Source: Gemmatimonadetes bacterium T265 (GTDB lineage: Bacteria; Gemmatimonadota; Gemmatimonadetes; Gemmatimonadales; Gemmatimonadaceae). Taken from it: a stretch of 64,000 nucleotides of DNA. The stretch spans positions 496,001 to 560,000 of the forward strand of contig BPUI01000003.1 in the NCBI GenBank assembly GCA_019973575.1, written 5' to 3'. This document shows positions 17,720 to 25,511 of this stretch, piece by piece (the first letter of the stretch is position 1; each line of letters begins with the position of its first letter). A program made the translations under genes and the position numbers. Below the pieces are notes generated by a model. The model was not told the DNA's origin and ran no database searches. It was given only the letters and a program-made list of their open reading frames with translations.

Positions 17720-18910
17720 TCACCACGCGCCGGCGTAGCCGGCGGTGAGGGCGAGGTTCTGCGAGCGGACGGTCGGGTCCTGGGTGCGGCTGCGACGTGC
17801 GGCGCCCGCCCCGACCCAGAAGCCGGCGGCGAGCGGGCGCCGCACGTCGGCGAACGAGGCGTTAGTCAGGGTCCGCGGCCCGGGCGCCGCCGGCGTGCGA
17901 ACCCAGGCCTGCGAGACGCCGGCGCGCATGAGGAGTCCGCCGGGCGCGACGCGGGAGTACGACGCCTCCGCCTGATCGGAGGCGACCACCTGTCCGACGC
18001 CGAGCAGCGGACTGACGTCGCGCAGGTAGCGAACGCTCCAGGTGCCGCCTAACAGAGGCGCGCCGAGTTCCGCGCTTCCGACCGGGCTGAAGGTCGTCGT
18101 GCGCCGCGCGTCGGAGAACGCGCCGGCGCCGGCGCGCAGCCGGAGGCGGACCGCGCCGCGCAGACGGCCGTCCCACCCGAACGTCGTCGACGCCGCCGTG
18201 AGGACCTCGCCTTGCGTCTGCGTGCCTCGCCCGTCGAGCGTGAGGCTCACGCCGTCGGCGTCCGTGAGTTGGCGTACGGTGCTGACTTGGGCGCGCACGC
18301 TCGTGCCGCTCGCGAGCGCGCTCGCGTCGTAACGGATGCGGTCGACGCCAACGTCCGCGGTGACCGTGGTGCGGGGCGACGTGCGGTAGGCGGCGGCCGC
18401 GTCCGCCGTGTACGCGTGCGACAGGGTGAGCGGGAGCAGGGGCAGCGCGCCGACGGCAGCACTCGTACTGGGTGCACCGGCTCCCGTCGTGGCGAGGCCC
18501 GCGCCCGTGACGACGTCACGCGACAGAGTCGTCCGGACGCCCGCGCCGCCCCGTACCTCGAGGCGCGGCGTGAGGCGTTCCGCGGTGCCGGCCGACGCGC
18601 CGTATGTGGAGCGCGAGAGGTCGGGGGTGGCGCGGAAGCGCTGCAGCTCTCCGTCCGCGGCGGCCGTGAACGCGCCGAGCGCCGACCGGCGGGTCAGGGA
18701 CGCGCCGACGCGCGCGCGCGCCAAGACGTCCGCGCTGTCGGCGCCGGCCTGGAACCGCGGGTTGGACATGACCCCGGCCTCGCCCTCGGCCGTGACGCCG
18801 ACGACGAGTGCGCCCGTTTGCGCGCCCGCGCGCGCGAACGGCGCGAGCATGGCGGCGGTCAGGATGGGGAGACAGGACGCGGGCGTCCCGAGGCTGCGGC
18901 GCGCGCGCAC
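17720..18910 (-). CDS. Outer-membrane beta-barrel protein of the export locus
   Basis: 396 aa. A signal peptide (about 1-30, ending ARAGAQ) is followed by alternating short polar/hydrophobic strands rich in Gly, Ala, Thr, Arg and aromatic residues (for example AAADGELQRFRATPDLSRS, TVTADVGVDRIRYDASAL, LRGAVRLRLRAGAGAF). The chain ends in W, as barrel proteins often end in an aromatic residue. About 14-18 strands are plausible. It sits one base after the sugar transferase stop and upstream of the short Wza-like lipoprotein, which lacks its own membrane-spanning part. A role as the outer-membrane pore for the polymer is therefore likely but inferred. The start is GTG at 18908-18910. Confidence 0.72.
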   Translation of the reverse strand: MRARRSLGTPASCLPILTAAMLAPFARAGAQTGALVVGVTAEGEAGVMSNPRFQAGADSADVLARARVGASLTRRSALGAFTAAADGELQRFRATPDLSRSTYGASAGTAERLTPRLEVRGGAGVRTTLSRDVVTGAGLATTGAGAPSTSAAVGALPLLPLTLSHAYTADAAAAYRTSPRTTVTADVGVDRIRYDASALASGTSVRAQVSTVRQLTDADGVSLTLDGRGTQTQGEVLTAASTTFGWDGRLRGAVRLRLRAGAGAFSDARRTTTFSPVGSAELGAPLLGGTWSVRYLRDVSPLLGVGQVVASDQAEASYSRVAPGGLLMRAGVSQAWVRTPAAPGPRTLTNASFADVRRPLAAGFWVGAGAARRSRTQDPTVRSQNLALTAGYAGAW

Positions 18911-18911
18911 G

Positions 18912-20690
18912 TCAGCCGCCCTGCGCCGCGGCCGCGGCGACGTAGCCGCGCGGCGCGTGCGCGCCGGCGCCCGGCAGGATGCGCTCGAGCGCGGTCGGGT
19001 ACTTACCGCCTAACGTGAGGAGCGTCGCCGCCGTGATGCGGGCGTCCACCGCGAACGAGGCGTGGCGGACGTAGAGCAGGTCGTAGTGGATCCACTGGTG
19101 GAAGTCGCCGGCGCCGCGGTCGCGCCGGCACACCTGCCAGAGCCCCGTGATCCCGGGGCGCACGGAGAGCCGCCCGTGCCGCCACGGGATGCAGATCTGA
19201 TTTTCGCGGAACGGCGACGGGCGCGGGCCGACGAAGCTCATCTCGCCGCGTACGACGTTCCACAGTTGCGGTAGCTCGTCGAGGTTCAGGCGGCGGAGCC
19301 AGGCGCCGACGCGCGTCACGCGCGGGTCGCGGTCCATCTTGAACTGCGGGCCGTCGAGCTGCTGGGCCGCGGCGAGCGCCTTCTGCAGCGCGTCGGCGTC
19401 GGGGCGCATGCTGCGGAACTTCCAGCAGCGGAACGGGAGCCCGCCGCGCCCTTCGCGCCGGTCGCCGTAGAAGATCGGGAGCCCGGAGTCGAGCGCGACG
19501 AGCGTGGCGCACACGATCAGCAGGGGAGAGAGCAACACGAGCGCGAGGAGCGCCAGCACGGGCTCGACCGCCGCCTTCACCCGCGGGTAGGACGACTCGC
19601 GCGCGGGCGCGGAGGGCGCGGGGGTGCCGCCGCGCGTCTCGCGCCGCTGGCCGAGCGTGTCGGGCGCGTGGGCCCGCTCGCTCGCGCCGTCCGCGACGAC
19701 GCGGTGGCGGACGGTCCTGCCGCTCGCCACGCGCGCGCCTTCGGTCACCAGACACTGCGCGACGGTGGCGCCGCTGGCGACGTGCGCGCCGCGGGCGAGG
19801 AGGGCCGGGCCGACGACGAGCGTGTCGGCCTCGACGCACACGTCTTCCGCGACCACGACCGGCCCGACGAAGCGCGCCGAGGGGTCGAGGCGGACGCCGC
19901 CGCCGAGCACGAGCGGGCCGTCGTTCGCCGGCCAGGACGCGGGCGTACCTTCTCCGGACCGCGGCGGGGTGCGGCGCTCGCGCGGCGCGTCGTCGACGAG
20001 CTGCAGGAGCCGGCGTTCGGCGAGCGCGAGCGCCCCCGCCTCGTCCGTGAGATCGACGAGGCGGCCGTGATAAGTCACGTCCTGACTTGGCACGCCCTGC
20101 GCCGCGAGCGACGAACGCACGACCGTCAGCGACGTCCACTCGGCCTCGCCGGCGACGAGCACGCAGGCGACCGGGACGAGCGACGCGACGATGCCCGCCG
20201 GAAACGGCCACGTCACCGGCTCGAAGTAGCGCTGCACGCGGCGGAGGCGCCCGTCCGCGCCCGGCTGCACGAACTCCTTCGCGCCTAACGGAGCGGTCTC
20301 GAACGCGAGCAGGTGCCGCAGCATGCGCGGGTCGCGCACGCGCGCCTCGACGAGGAGGCGCAGGTCGACGCCGTCGAGCGGGTAGCAGTCCGGCGATACG
20401 ATGAGGAGCGTGTCCGACGGGTCGAAGCGCGACAGCGGGTCGCGGAAGACCTCGGGGCCGACGACCGCCGCCAGCCCGGGCGCCGCGCGCCGCACCGCGT
20501 CGCGGTAGCGCGGGCCGGCGTCGAAGCGCGGTAGCAGGAGTGGCGCGTGCGGCGTGACGTCGGCCGCGCGTTCGACGAGCTCTTCGAGCACGGTGCCAGC
20601 GCCGGTCGGCAGCAGGAGGAGGGACGAGTCGCCGTCTTCCGCGCCGAGGTAGGGCGAACGTGCGTCGAGCAGGAGGGGGATGATGCGCAT
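18912..20690 (-). CDS. Initiating sugar-phosphate transferase fused to LbH and nucleotidyltransferase-like domains
   Basis: 592 aa in three parts. Residues 1-230 look like a highly diverged nucleotidyltransferase (DTLLIVSPDCYPLDGVDLRLL, RYFEPVTWPF). Residues 260-330 form a left-handed beta-helix repeat region (DPSARFVGPVVVAEDVCVEA, GARVASGRTVRHRVV). Residues 365-575 are a bacterial sugar transferase (WbaP/WcaJ/ExoY type) with a hydrophobic helix, then RREGRGGLPFRCWKFRSM, LRRLNLDELPQLWNVV, GEMSFVGPRP and VRPGITGLWQV. The last part should move a sugar-1-phosphate to undecaprenyl phosphate and so start repeat-unit synthesis. The front half resembles the architecture of the neighbour at 20707-21807. 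The ATG start at 20688-20690 lies 16 bp after that gene's stop. Confidence 0.9.
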   Translation of the reverse strand: MRIIPLLLDARSPYLGAEDGDSSLLLLPTGAGTVLEELVERAADVTPHAPLLLPRFDAGPRYRDAVRRAAPGLAAVVGPEVFRDPLSRFDPSDTLLIVSPDCYPLDGVDLRLLVEARVRDPRMLRHLLAFETAPLGAKEFVQPGADGRLRRVQRYFEPVTWPFPAGIVASLVPVACVLVAGEAEWTSLTVVRSSLAAQGVPSQDVTYHGRLVDLTDEAGALALAERRLLQLVDDAPRERRTPPRSGEGTPASWPANDGPLVLGGGVRLDPSARFVGPVVVAEDVCVEADTLVVGPALLARGAHVASGATVAQCLVTEGARVASGRTVRHRVVADGASERAHAPDTLGQRRETRGGTPAPSAPARESSYPRVKAAVEPVLALLALVLLSPLLIVCATLVALDSGLPIFYGDRREGRGGLPFRCWKFRSMRPDADALQKALAAAQQLDGPQFKMDRDPRVTRVGAWLRRLNLDELPQLWNVVRGEMSFVGPRPSPFRENQICIPWRHGRLSVRPGITGLWQVCRRDRGAGDFHQWIHYDLLYVRHASFAVDARITAATLLTLGGKYPTALERILPGAGAHAPRGYVAAAAAQGG

Positions 20691-20706
20691 GGTCGGTCGC
20701 GAGGCG

Positions 20707-21807
20707 TCAGCCGGTCGTGCGGCCGGGCGCGAGCATCCCCGGGAAGAGCGAGAAGTCGCTCGGCACCCGCACCTCTTCGGGGTCGGGCGCGGGGTGGGGT
20801 GGAGACGCGGGTAGGTCGGCGATCGGCGCGGAGTCGACCACCTCGACGGCGCTCATCAGGCGCTCGCCGGGCGCGATTACGACCGCGTGCGCGAGCAGCG
20901 ACGCGTCGACCACGGCGCCCACTCCGACGCAGCACTGGTCCCACACGCTCGAGCGCGAGACGACGGCCCCGGCCTCGACGGCCGAGTGCGCGCCGATGCT
21001 GGTCGGACCGACCAACACCGCGTCCGGCCCGACGGATGCGCCGGGGCCGACGATCACGGGGCCGATGAGTCGCGCGCTCGGGTCGACGGTTGCCGTGGGG
21101 TGGCGCAGCCCGTCGCCCACGGGCACGTAGTCGCGGAAGTCGGGCCGCCGCGCCGCGGTGGCGATGAGCCAGCCGCTGACCGCCGCGTAGCTCGCGTAAT
21201 CAAGGATGCGGGGCGAGAGTCCGCGCATCTCGTGCACGTGCACGCGCGCGCCCGCGGCGTAGAGCCGCTCCAGGAGCCCCTGCTTGATGTCCTGAAAGCC
21301 TGCGGCGGGAACGCCTTCGAGGACGTGGCGCTCGAAGACGTAGATGCCGCCGGGCGCACCCCGGCGTGGCGTCCCGACCGCGGCGCGCCGTCGGTCGACC
21401 TCGACCACCGTGGTCGCGGCCGCGCCGGCGCGCCAGTGCGCCGCGAGCAGCTCGCCGAGGTCGAGCGACGGCACCATCGCGCCCTCGACGATGACGTACG
21501 TCTCGGCGGGATTCAGCGCCGCGGCGTCGCGCGCACAGCCGGCGGGCCCACGCGGCTGCGCGTCGGCGTAGTAGGACAGCGTCATCCCGAGTGCGGCGCC
21601 GTCGCCGAGCGCGCCTTCGACCATCGGGGTCGAGCTGTTGGCGCAGACTGTGGCTGACTCGACAGCGCCCGCGCGCAGCCAAGCGAGCGGGAAGGTGATG
21701 ATCGGGCGTTGCGCGACGGGGAGCAGCGGGCCGCGCAGCAGGCGCTCGAAGGCGCCTTCACCCCAGTAATAGGAGCCGGCGAGGACGATGCCCTGAACCG
21801 ACCGCAT
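20707..21807 (-). CDS. Nucleotidyltransferase-like protein with LbH domain, active-site loop altered
   Basis: 366 aa. It begins QGIVLAGSYYWGEG...GPLLPVAQRPII, which aligns with the sugar-1-phosphate nucleotidyltransferase start LAGGxGTRLxPLTxxxPKPLLPV. However the GGxGTRL loop and the Lys of PKP are replaced, so normal pyrophosphorylase chemistry is doubtful. A GT-A-like core follows (about 30-210), then hexapeptide repeats (about 230-310: SARLIGPVIVGPGASVGPDA, VGPTSIGAHSAVEAG). The ATG at 21805-21807 is preceded by GGGGGT in ribosome-binding position; in-frame ATGs at 21888 and 21951 would only add low-complexity sequence. It may bind or modify a nucleotide sugar together with the sugar transferase downstream, which carries related domains. 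Confidence 0.75.
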   Translation of the reverse strand: MRSVQGIVLAGSYYWGEGAFERLLRGPLLPVAQRPIITFPLAWLRAGAVESATVCANSSTPMVEGALGDGAALGMTLSYYADAQPRGPAGCARDAAALNPAETYVIVEGAMVPSLDLGELLAAHWRAGAAATTVVEVDRRRAAVGTPRRGAPGGIYVFERHVLEGVPAAGFQDIKQGLLERLYAAGARVHVHEMRGLSPRILDYASYAAVSGWLIATAARRPDFRDYVPVGDGLRHPTATVDPSARLIGPVIVGPGASVGPDAVLVGPTSIGAHSAVEAGAVVSRSSVWDQCCVGVGAVVDASLLAHAVVIAPGERLMSAVEVVDSAPIADLPASPPHPAPDPEEVRVPSDFSLFPGMLAPGRTTG

Positions 21808-21976
21808 TGCACCCCCGTCGGACGTGCCAGCCCGCGGTCCGCTCGGGGCGGAGGGCGGGCCGGCGATAGGAAGACGGGCGGGAGTCATGGCGGGCGGAGG
21901 GGGACGAGCAGAGGAGGGTGTGCGCGTACGCACCATGAGGTTCGGCCGCAACGGCCGACGACATGAGCGCGGGCGC

Positions 21977-23128
21977 TCAGCGCCGGGCCGCGGCGGTGTA
22001 GGCCGCGAGGTAGAGCCGGGCCGACTCCTCGAACGACAGGTGCTGCCCCACGTAGGCCCGCGGCGCGTACTCGGCCCGCCGCGCGAGGAACCGGTCGAGC
22101 GCCGCCGAGAACTCGGCCGCGTCCGCGAACCGCTCGCCGCACCGCGCGTCGAAGAACGGCACCGACGACGCGGGGACCGGGTCCGGCGTCCACGCGGCGC
22201 GCTGCGGGTCGAGCCACTCCCCCGGGTCCCAGGCGAGGATCGGGACGTTGCAGGCCATCGCCTCCTGATAGGCGAGGCCTTGCGTCTCGTGCTCGCACAC
22301 GAACAGGACGCCCCGGGCGCGTCCGAGCAACGCCCGGTACTCCGCGAGGTCGTAGGCGCCGCGCCGGAGGACGTGGACGCGCTGTCCGCGCTCGGCGAGC
22401 GTGGCGAGTAGCGGCTGCATGAGCGACGCGTTCAGCGCCTCGCGGTTCCAGCGGATCTTGTCGTAGACGAGGAAGTCGATGTCCTTGGGCGCGGCGGCGA
22501 GGTCGGGCCACGCGTCGGTGTCAATGCCGCCGAACCAGAGGGCGCAGCGGTCGCCGTACTGGGGCGCGAACACGTCGCGGTACCACGCGCACGGGACGAG
22601 GTACGACCGGAAGCGCGCGTCGTCCATCAGCCGCGGCGCCTGTGACGGGTGGTCGAAGAGGCCGGGGCCTAACACGGCGGGGTTGGGCAGCGACCAGCGG
22701 TCGAGTACGTGCGGGTAGCCGCAGATGCCGACCGGGTGGTCCGGGTGGCGCCGCGCGAGTGCCGGGTTGTTGACGACGACGCGGCAGCCGGCCCGCTCGA
22801 GCGCCGTGCGCAGCATGCGGAAGGCGATCTCGAACCCGCTCACGCTCTGCCCCGCGGTGACGGCGTGGTAGGCGCGGCGTGCGGCGCGCCGCACGTAGCG
22901 GTCGTTCGGAACGAGCCGGTCGGCTTCTACGTCTTCGTAGAAGAGGAGGACGGTGCGGTCGGGGCCGGTCGTGATCGGCGCGCCGTGGGCGCCGCGGCGT
23001 GTGGCCCGTTGGGCGGCACGCGCGGCGCCGCCGACTACGTGGGTCGACACGACGCGAGAGAGTTCGCGCGCCGCGGCCCGGGGCGAGCGGAGCGGGCGCG
23101 CGCGGTTGGCGGCGGCCGGCGCGCTCAC
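21977..23128 (-). CDS. GT-B glycosyltransferase
   Basis: 383 aa. A Rossmann-type N-domain (TVLLFYEDVEADRLVPNDRY) leads to a C-domain with the EX7E motif of retaining GT-B enzymes: ETQGLAYQE inside VLFVCEHETQGLAYQEAMA, followed by CNVPILAWDPGEW. This matches GT1/GT4-like transferases that use nucleotide sugars at the cytoplasmic face. The GTG at 23126-23128 overlaps the TGA of the upstream GT2 fusion (GTGA); the longer frame upstream is only the shadow of that gene. About 170 bp separate its stop from the start of the nucleotidyltransferase-like gene. Sugar specificity is unknown. Confidence 0.85.
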   Translation of the reverse strand: MSAPAAANRARPLRSPRAAARELSRVVSTHVVGGAARAAQRATRRGAHGAPITTGPDRTVLLFYEDVEADRLVPNDRYVRRAARRAYHAVTAGQSVSGFEIAFRMLRTALERAGCRVVVNNPALARRHPDHPVGICGYPHVLDRWSLPNPAVLGPGLFDHPSQAPRLMDDARFRSYLVPCAWYRDVFAPQYGDRCALWFGGIDTDAWPDLAAAPKDIDFLVYDKIRWNREALNASLMQPLLATLAERGQRVHVLRRGAYDLAEYRALLGRARGVLFVCEHETQGLAYQEAMACNVPILAWDPGEWLDPQRAAWTPDPVPASSVPFFDARCGERFADAAEFSAALDRFLARRAEYAPRAYVGQHLSFEESARLYLAAYTAAARR

Positions 23129-24753
23129 GCCGCGCTCCGGAGTCGCGCGCCCGGCTGCCGCGAGCGCACCGTGACGGCCGCGGTCTCGACGACGCTGAGC
23201 GGCGGGACCGAGCGCATGACGAGCGCGTTGGCCGTGATCTTGGTCCCGCGGCCGATCGTGATGGGGCCGAGGAGCGCCGAACCCGGCCCGACGTGGACGT
23301 CGGCTTCCAGGGTGGGGGTGCCGATCTCGTGGCGGTCGGGGTGCATGCTCTCGCCGAGGGTGACGTGTTGGAAGAGGATGCAGCCGGGCCCGACGCGCGC
23401 GCCGTGGCCGACGACGAGGCCGGTGCCGTGGATGAGAACGACGCCCGGCGCGAGTTCGGCGTCCCAGTGCAGTTCGGCCGCGTAGAGGTGCCGGATGACG
23501 CGCGAGGCGACCTTGGCGAGAACTGTTAGGCCGAGCGCGCGGAGGAGGCGCATGACGCGGTACGCGGCCATCATCTGGAGCCCGATCTTCTGGACCAGGT
23601 CGGGGACGAGTCGCGCGGGGCCCGCGGCGGCCTTCGCGGCGGCGGACTTGTACTTGGCATCGGCGCGGCGGATCGCGTCGTGGTCGGCGCAGACGTCGGC
23701 CGCACACTTGAGCACCCGGCCGACCGGCGGCAGCTCGTCCATGCGCACCGCGTTGAGGTGGCGCCGGAGGCCGCCGAGGGCGTCGCGGCGCGTGCCCGCC
23801 TGCGCGCGCACGCCGGCGAAGTACTGGAGCCCGTAGACGAACGTCGCGCCGGCGAGGGCGAGGCGTTCGAGGCCGAGCGCCCCGAGTGCCGTCGCGATGT
23901 AGACGGCTGCCCACGCGAGCACGCGCGCGAATGCCGGCGCAACGACCGCGGCGAGCATCAGCGGGCGCGAGAATGCGCTCACCATGAACAGGAAGCGCCA
24001 CGGGCTCGTGGCGGGGTCCCCGCCGTGTTTGGCGGCGATGCGCGCGTCCGATGCGCCGTAGGCGACCGCGCGCCGCATCCACTGCCCGACGCTCGTGTGG
24101 TCGGAGGCGTGCCACGCCTCGGCGGCGTCGCTCAGCACGAAATCGAGGCCGGCCCGTTCGAGGCGCATGCCTAACTCCGCGTCCTCGGAGAGCCGCAGGG
24201 CCGGGTCGAAGCCGCCAACCGCTTCGTAGTCGGCGCGCGGGAGCGAGACGTTGCCGGTGTAAACGTCGCCGCCGCCGGCGCGGCGCGTCCCGCGTGCGAC
24301 GTCCGCCGCAAGGCGCTCGAGCTTCGCGAGCTGGAAGCGTTCGAAGAGCGGCAGGCGCGCGCCGGATTCGGGGCGCAGGCGGCCGAGCACGACGCGCCGC
24401 GAGCCGCGCGGGTGGGCGGCGAGGTGTTCGGCGAGGAAGTCGCGGCCGACGCGCATGTCGTCGTCGACGATGACGAGGAGCGCGCCGCGAGCGAGGGTGA
24501 TGGCGTGGTGGCGCGCCGCGCCCGGGCCGGCGTTGGGCTGCGCGACGCACTGCGCGCGGTAGGGCAGCGCGCCGGGCGCGAGCAGCGCGGCGAGCGCGTC
24601 GCGCACGGGGGGCGTCGAGCCGTCGTCGACGACGACGACTTCGAACTGGTCGGGCGGTAGTGTCTGCTCTGCGAGGAGGCCGAGCAGGCGGGCGAGCGAC
24701 GGCGCGCGGTTGTACGTCGCGACGATGACGCTGAGCGCGGGGGCGTCGGTCAT
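23125..24753 (-). CDS. GT2 glycosyltransferase fused to a serine-acetyltransferase-like LbH domain
   Basis: 542 aa. The N-terminal GT2 domain (1-260) has LSVIVATYNRAPSLARLL, VVVDDGSTPPVR, IVDDDMRVG and an ED pair in RLSEDAELGMRL. Membrane-associated segments follow (about 270-330). The C-terminal 160 residues match the CysE-type left-handed beta-helix: an amphipathic helix, then GVVLIHGTGLVVGHGARVGP, LFQHVTLGES, HVGPGSALLGPITIGRGTKI. The His of IHGTG fits the acetyl-CoA catalytic His. The protein could add a sugar and O-acetylate it. It shares ATGA with the upstream acyltransferase-ACP gene and GTGA with the GT-B gene downstream. Confidence 0.88.
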   Translation of the reverse strand: MTDAPALSVIVATYNRAPSLARLLGLLAEQTLPPDQFEVVVVDDGSTPPVRDALAALLAPGALPYRAQCVAQPNAGPGAARHHAITLARGALLVIVDDDMRVGRDFLAEHLAAHPRGSRRVVLGRLRPESGARLPLFERFQLAKLERLAADVARGTRRAGGGDVYTGNVSLPRADYEAVGGFDPALRLSEDAELGMRLERAGLDFVLSDAAEAWHASDHTSVGQWMRRAVAYGASDARIAAKHGGDPATSPWRFLFMVSAFSRPLMLAAVVAPAFARVLAWAAVYIATALGALGLERLALAGATFVYGLQYFAGVRAQAGTRRDALGGLRRHLNAVRMDELPPVGRVLKCAADVCADHDAIRRADAKYKSAAAKAAAGPARLVPDLVQKIGLQMMAAYRVMRLLRALGLTVLAKVASRVIRHLYAAELHWDAELAPGVVLIHGTGLVVGHGARVGPGCILFQHVTLGESMHPDRHEIGTPTLEADVHVGPGSALLGPITIGRGTKITANALVMRSVPPLSVVETAAVTVRSRQPGARLRSAA

Positions 24754-25511
24754 GCGGCGGCCCCGGCGGCGGCGCGGTCGGTGCCTAACACAACGTCGAC
24801 GAGGTCCCGGACGCGGCGGACGCGGGCGATCGCGTCCGGCCGCAGCTCGACGTCGAACGCCGCCTCGAGGGAGAGGAGGACGTTGAGCATGCCGAGCGAG
24901 TCCCAGCCCGGGATCGCCTGGCAGGCGTCGTCGGGGCGGGGCACGGCGGCGAGGCCGAGCGTGCGGGCGACGATCGCCGGGACGGCGTCGGCCGGCGCGG
25001 CGGCGTGGTCCTCGCCGACGCTGTCGGCGCGCGCCGGGTTGCCGCTCACGCGGGCGCCCGCGGGAACGTGGCCAGCGACGACGCTGCCCGGGGCGACGCT
25101 CGCGCCGTCGCCGATGACCGACCCGCGCAGCACGGTGACGTGCGCGCCGATGGTAACGCCGTTGCCGATGCGGATGGGCGTGCACTCGGGACGCGCGTCG
25201 TGGTCGCCGACGACGTGGAAGTCGGTGTCGAGGATCATCGCGAACGGACCGACGACGACGTCGTCGCCGACGTGCACGCCCGCGTGGGCGGTGATGCCGA
25301 CGCCGTGGCCGATGGTGACGCGGTCGCCGATGTCGAGGGCGGCGCCGGTTCCGGTGACGAGGTGGGTCGGGATGGGCGTGGCGCTCAGGACGAGCGCGTG
25401 GCCGATGGTGATCTGCCCGAGGTTCTCGACGACCGGGCGGCCGCGCACGCGCGCGCCGCGGCCGACGCGCTGGCACGCGGCGAGGGGCGACGAAAGGAAG
25501 GGTGCACTCAC
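24750..25511 (-). CDS. Left-handed beta-helix acyltransferase fused to an acyl carrier protein domain
   Basis: 253 aa. Residues 10-155 are hexapeptide repeats (GRPVVENLGQITIGHALVL, DIGDRVTIGHGVGITAHAGV, IGNGVTIGAHVTVLRGSVIG, GSVVAGHVPAGARVSGNPAR), as in maltose/galactoside O-acetyltransferases. Residues 175-245 form a carrier domain with GWDSLGMLNVLLSLEAAFDVEL; the Ser of DSL is the expected phosphopantetheine site. The hexapeptide part is paralogous to that of the FkbH fusion encoded immediately upstream, with which it shares GTGA. The natural reading is that FkbH loads a glyceryl-type unit on this carrier and the beta-helix domain places it on the polysaccharide. That is inference. Confidence 0.85.
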   Translation of the reverse strand: MSAPFLSSPLAACQRVGRGARVRGRPVVENLGQITIGHALVLSATPIPTHLVTGTGAALDIGDRVTIGHGVGITAHAGVHVGDDVVVGPFAMILDTDFHVVGDHDARPECTPIRIGNGVTIGAHVTVLRGSVIGDGASVAPGSVVAGHVPAGARVSGNPARADSVGEDHAAAPADAVPAIVARTLGLAAVPRPDDACQAIPGWDSLGMLNVLLSLEAAFDVELRPDAIARVRRVRDLVDVVLGTDRAAAGAAA

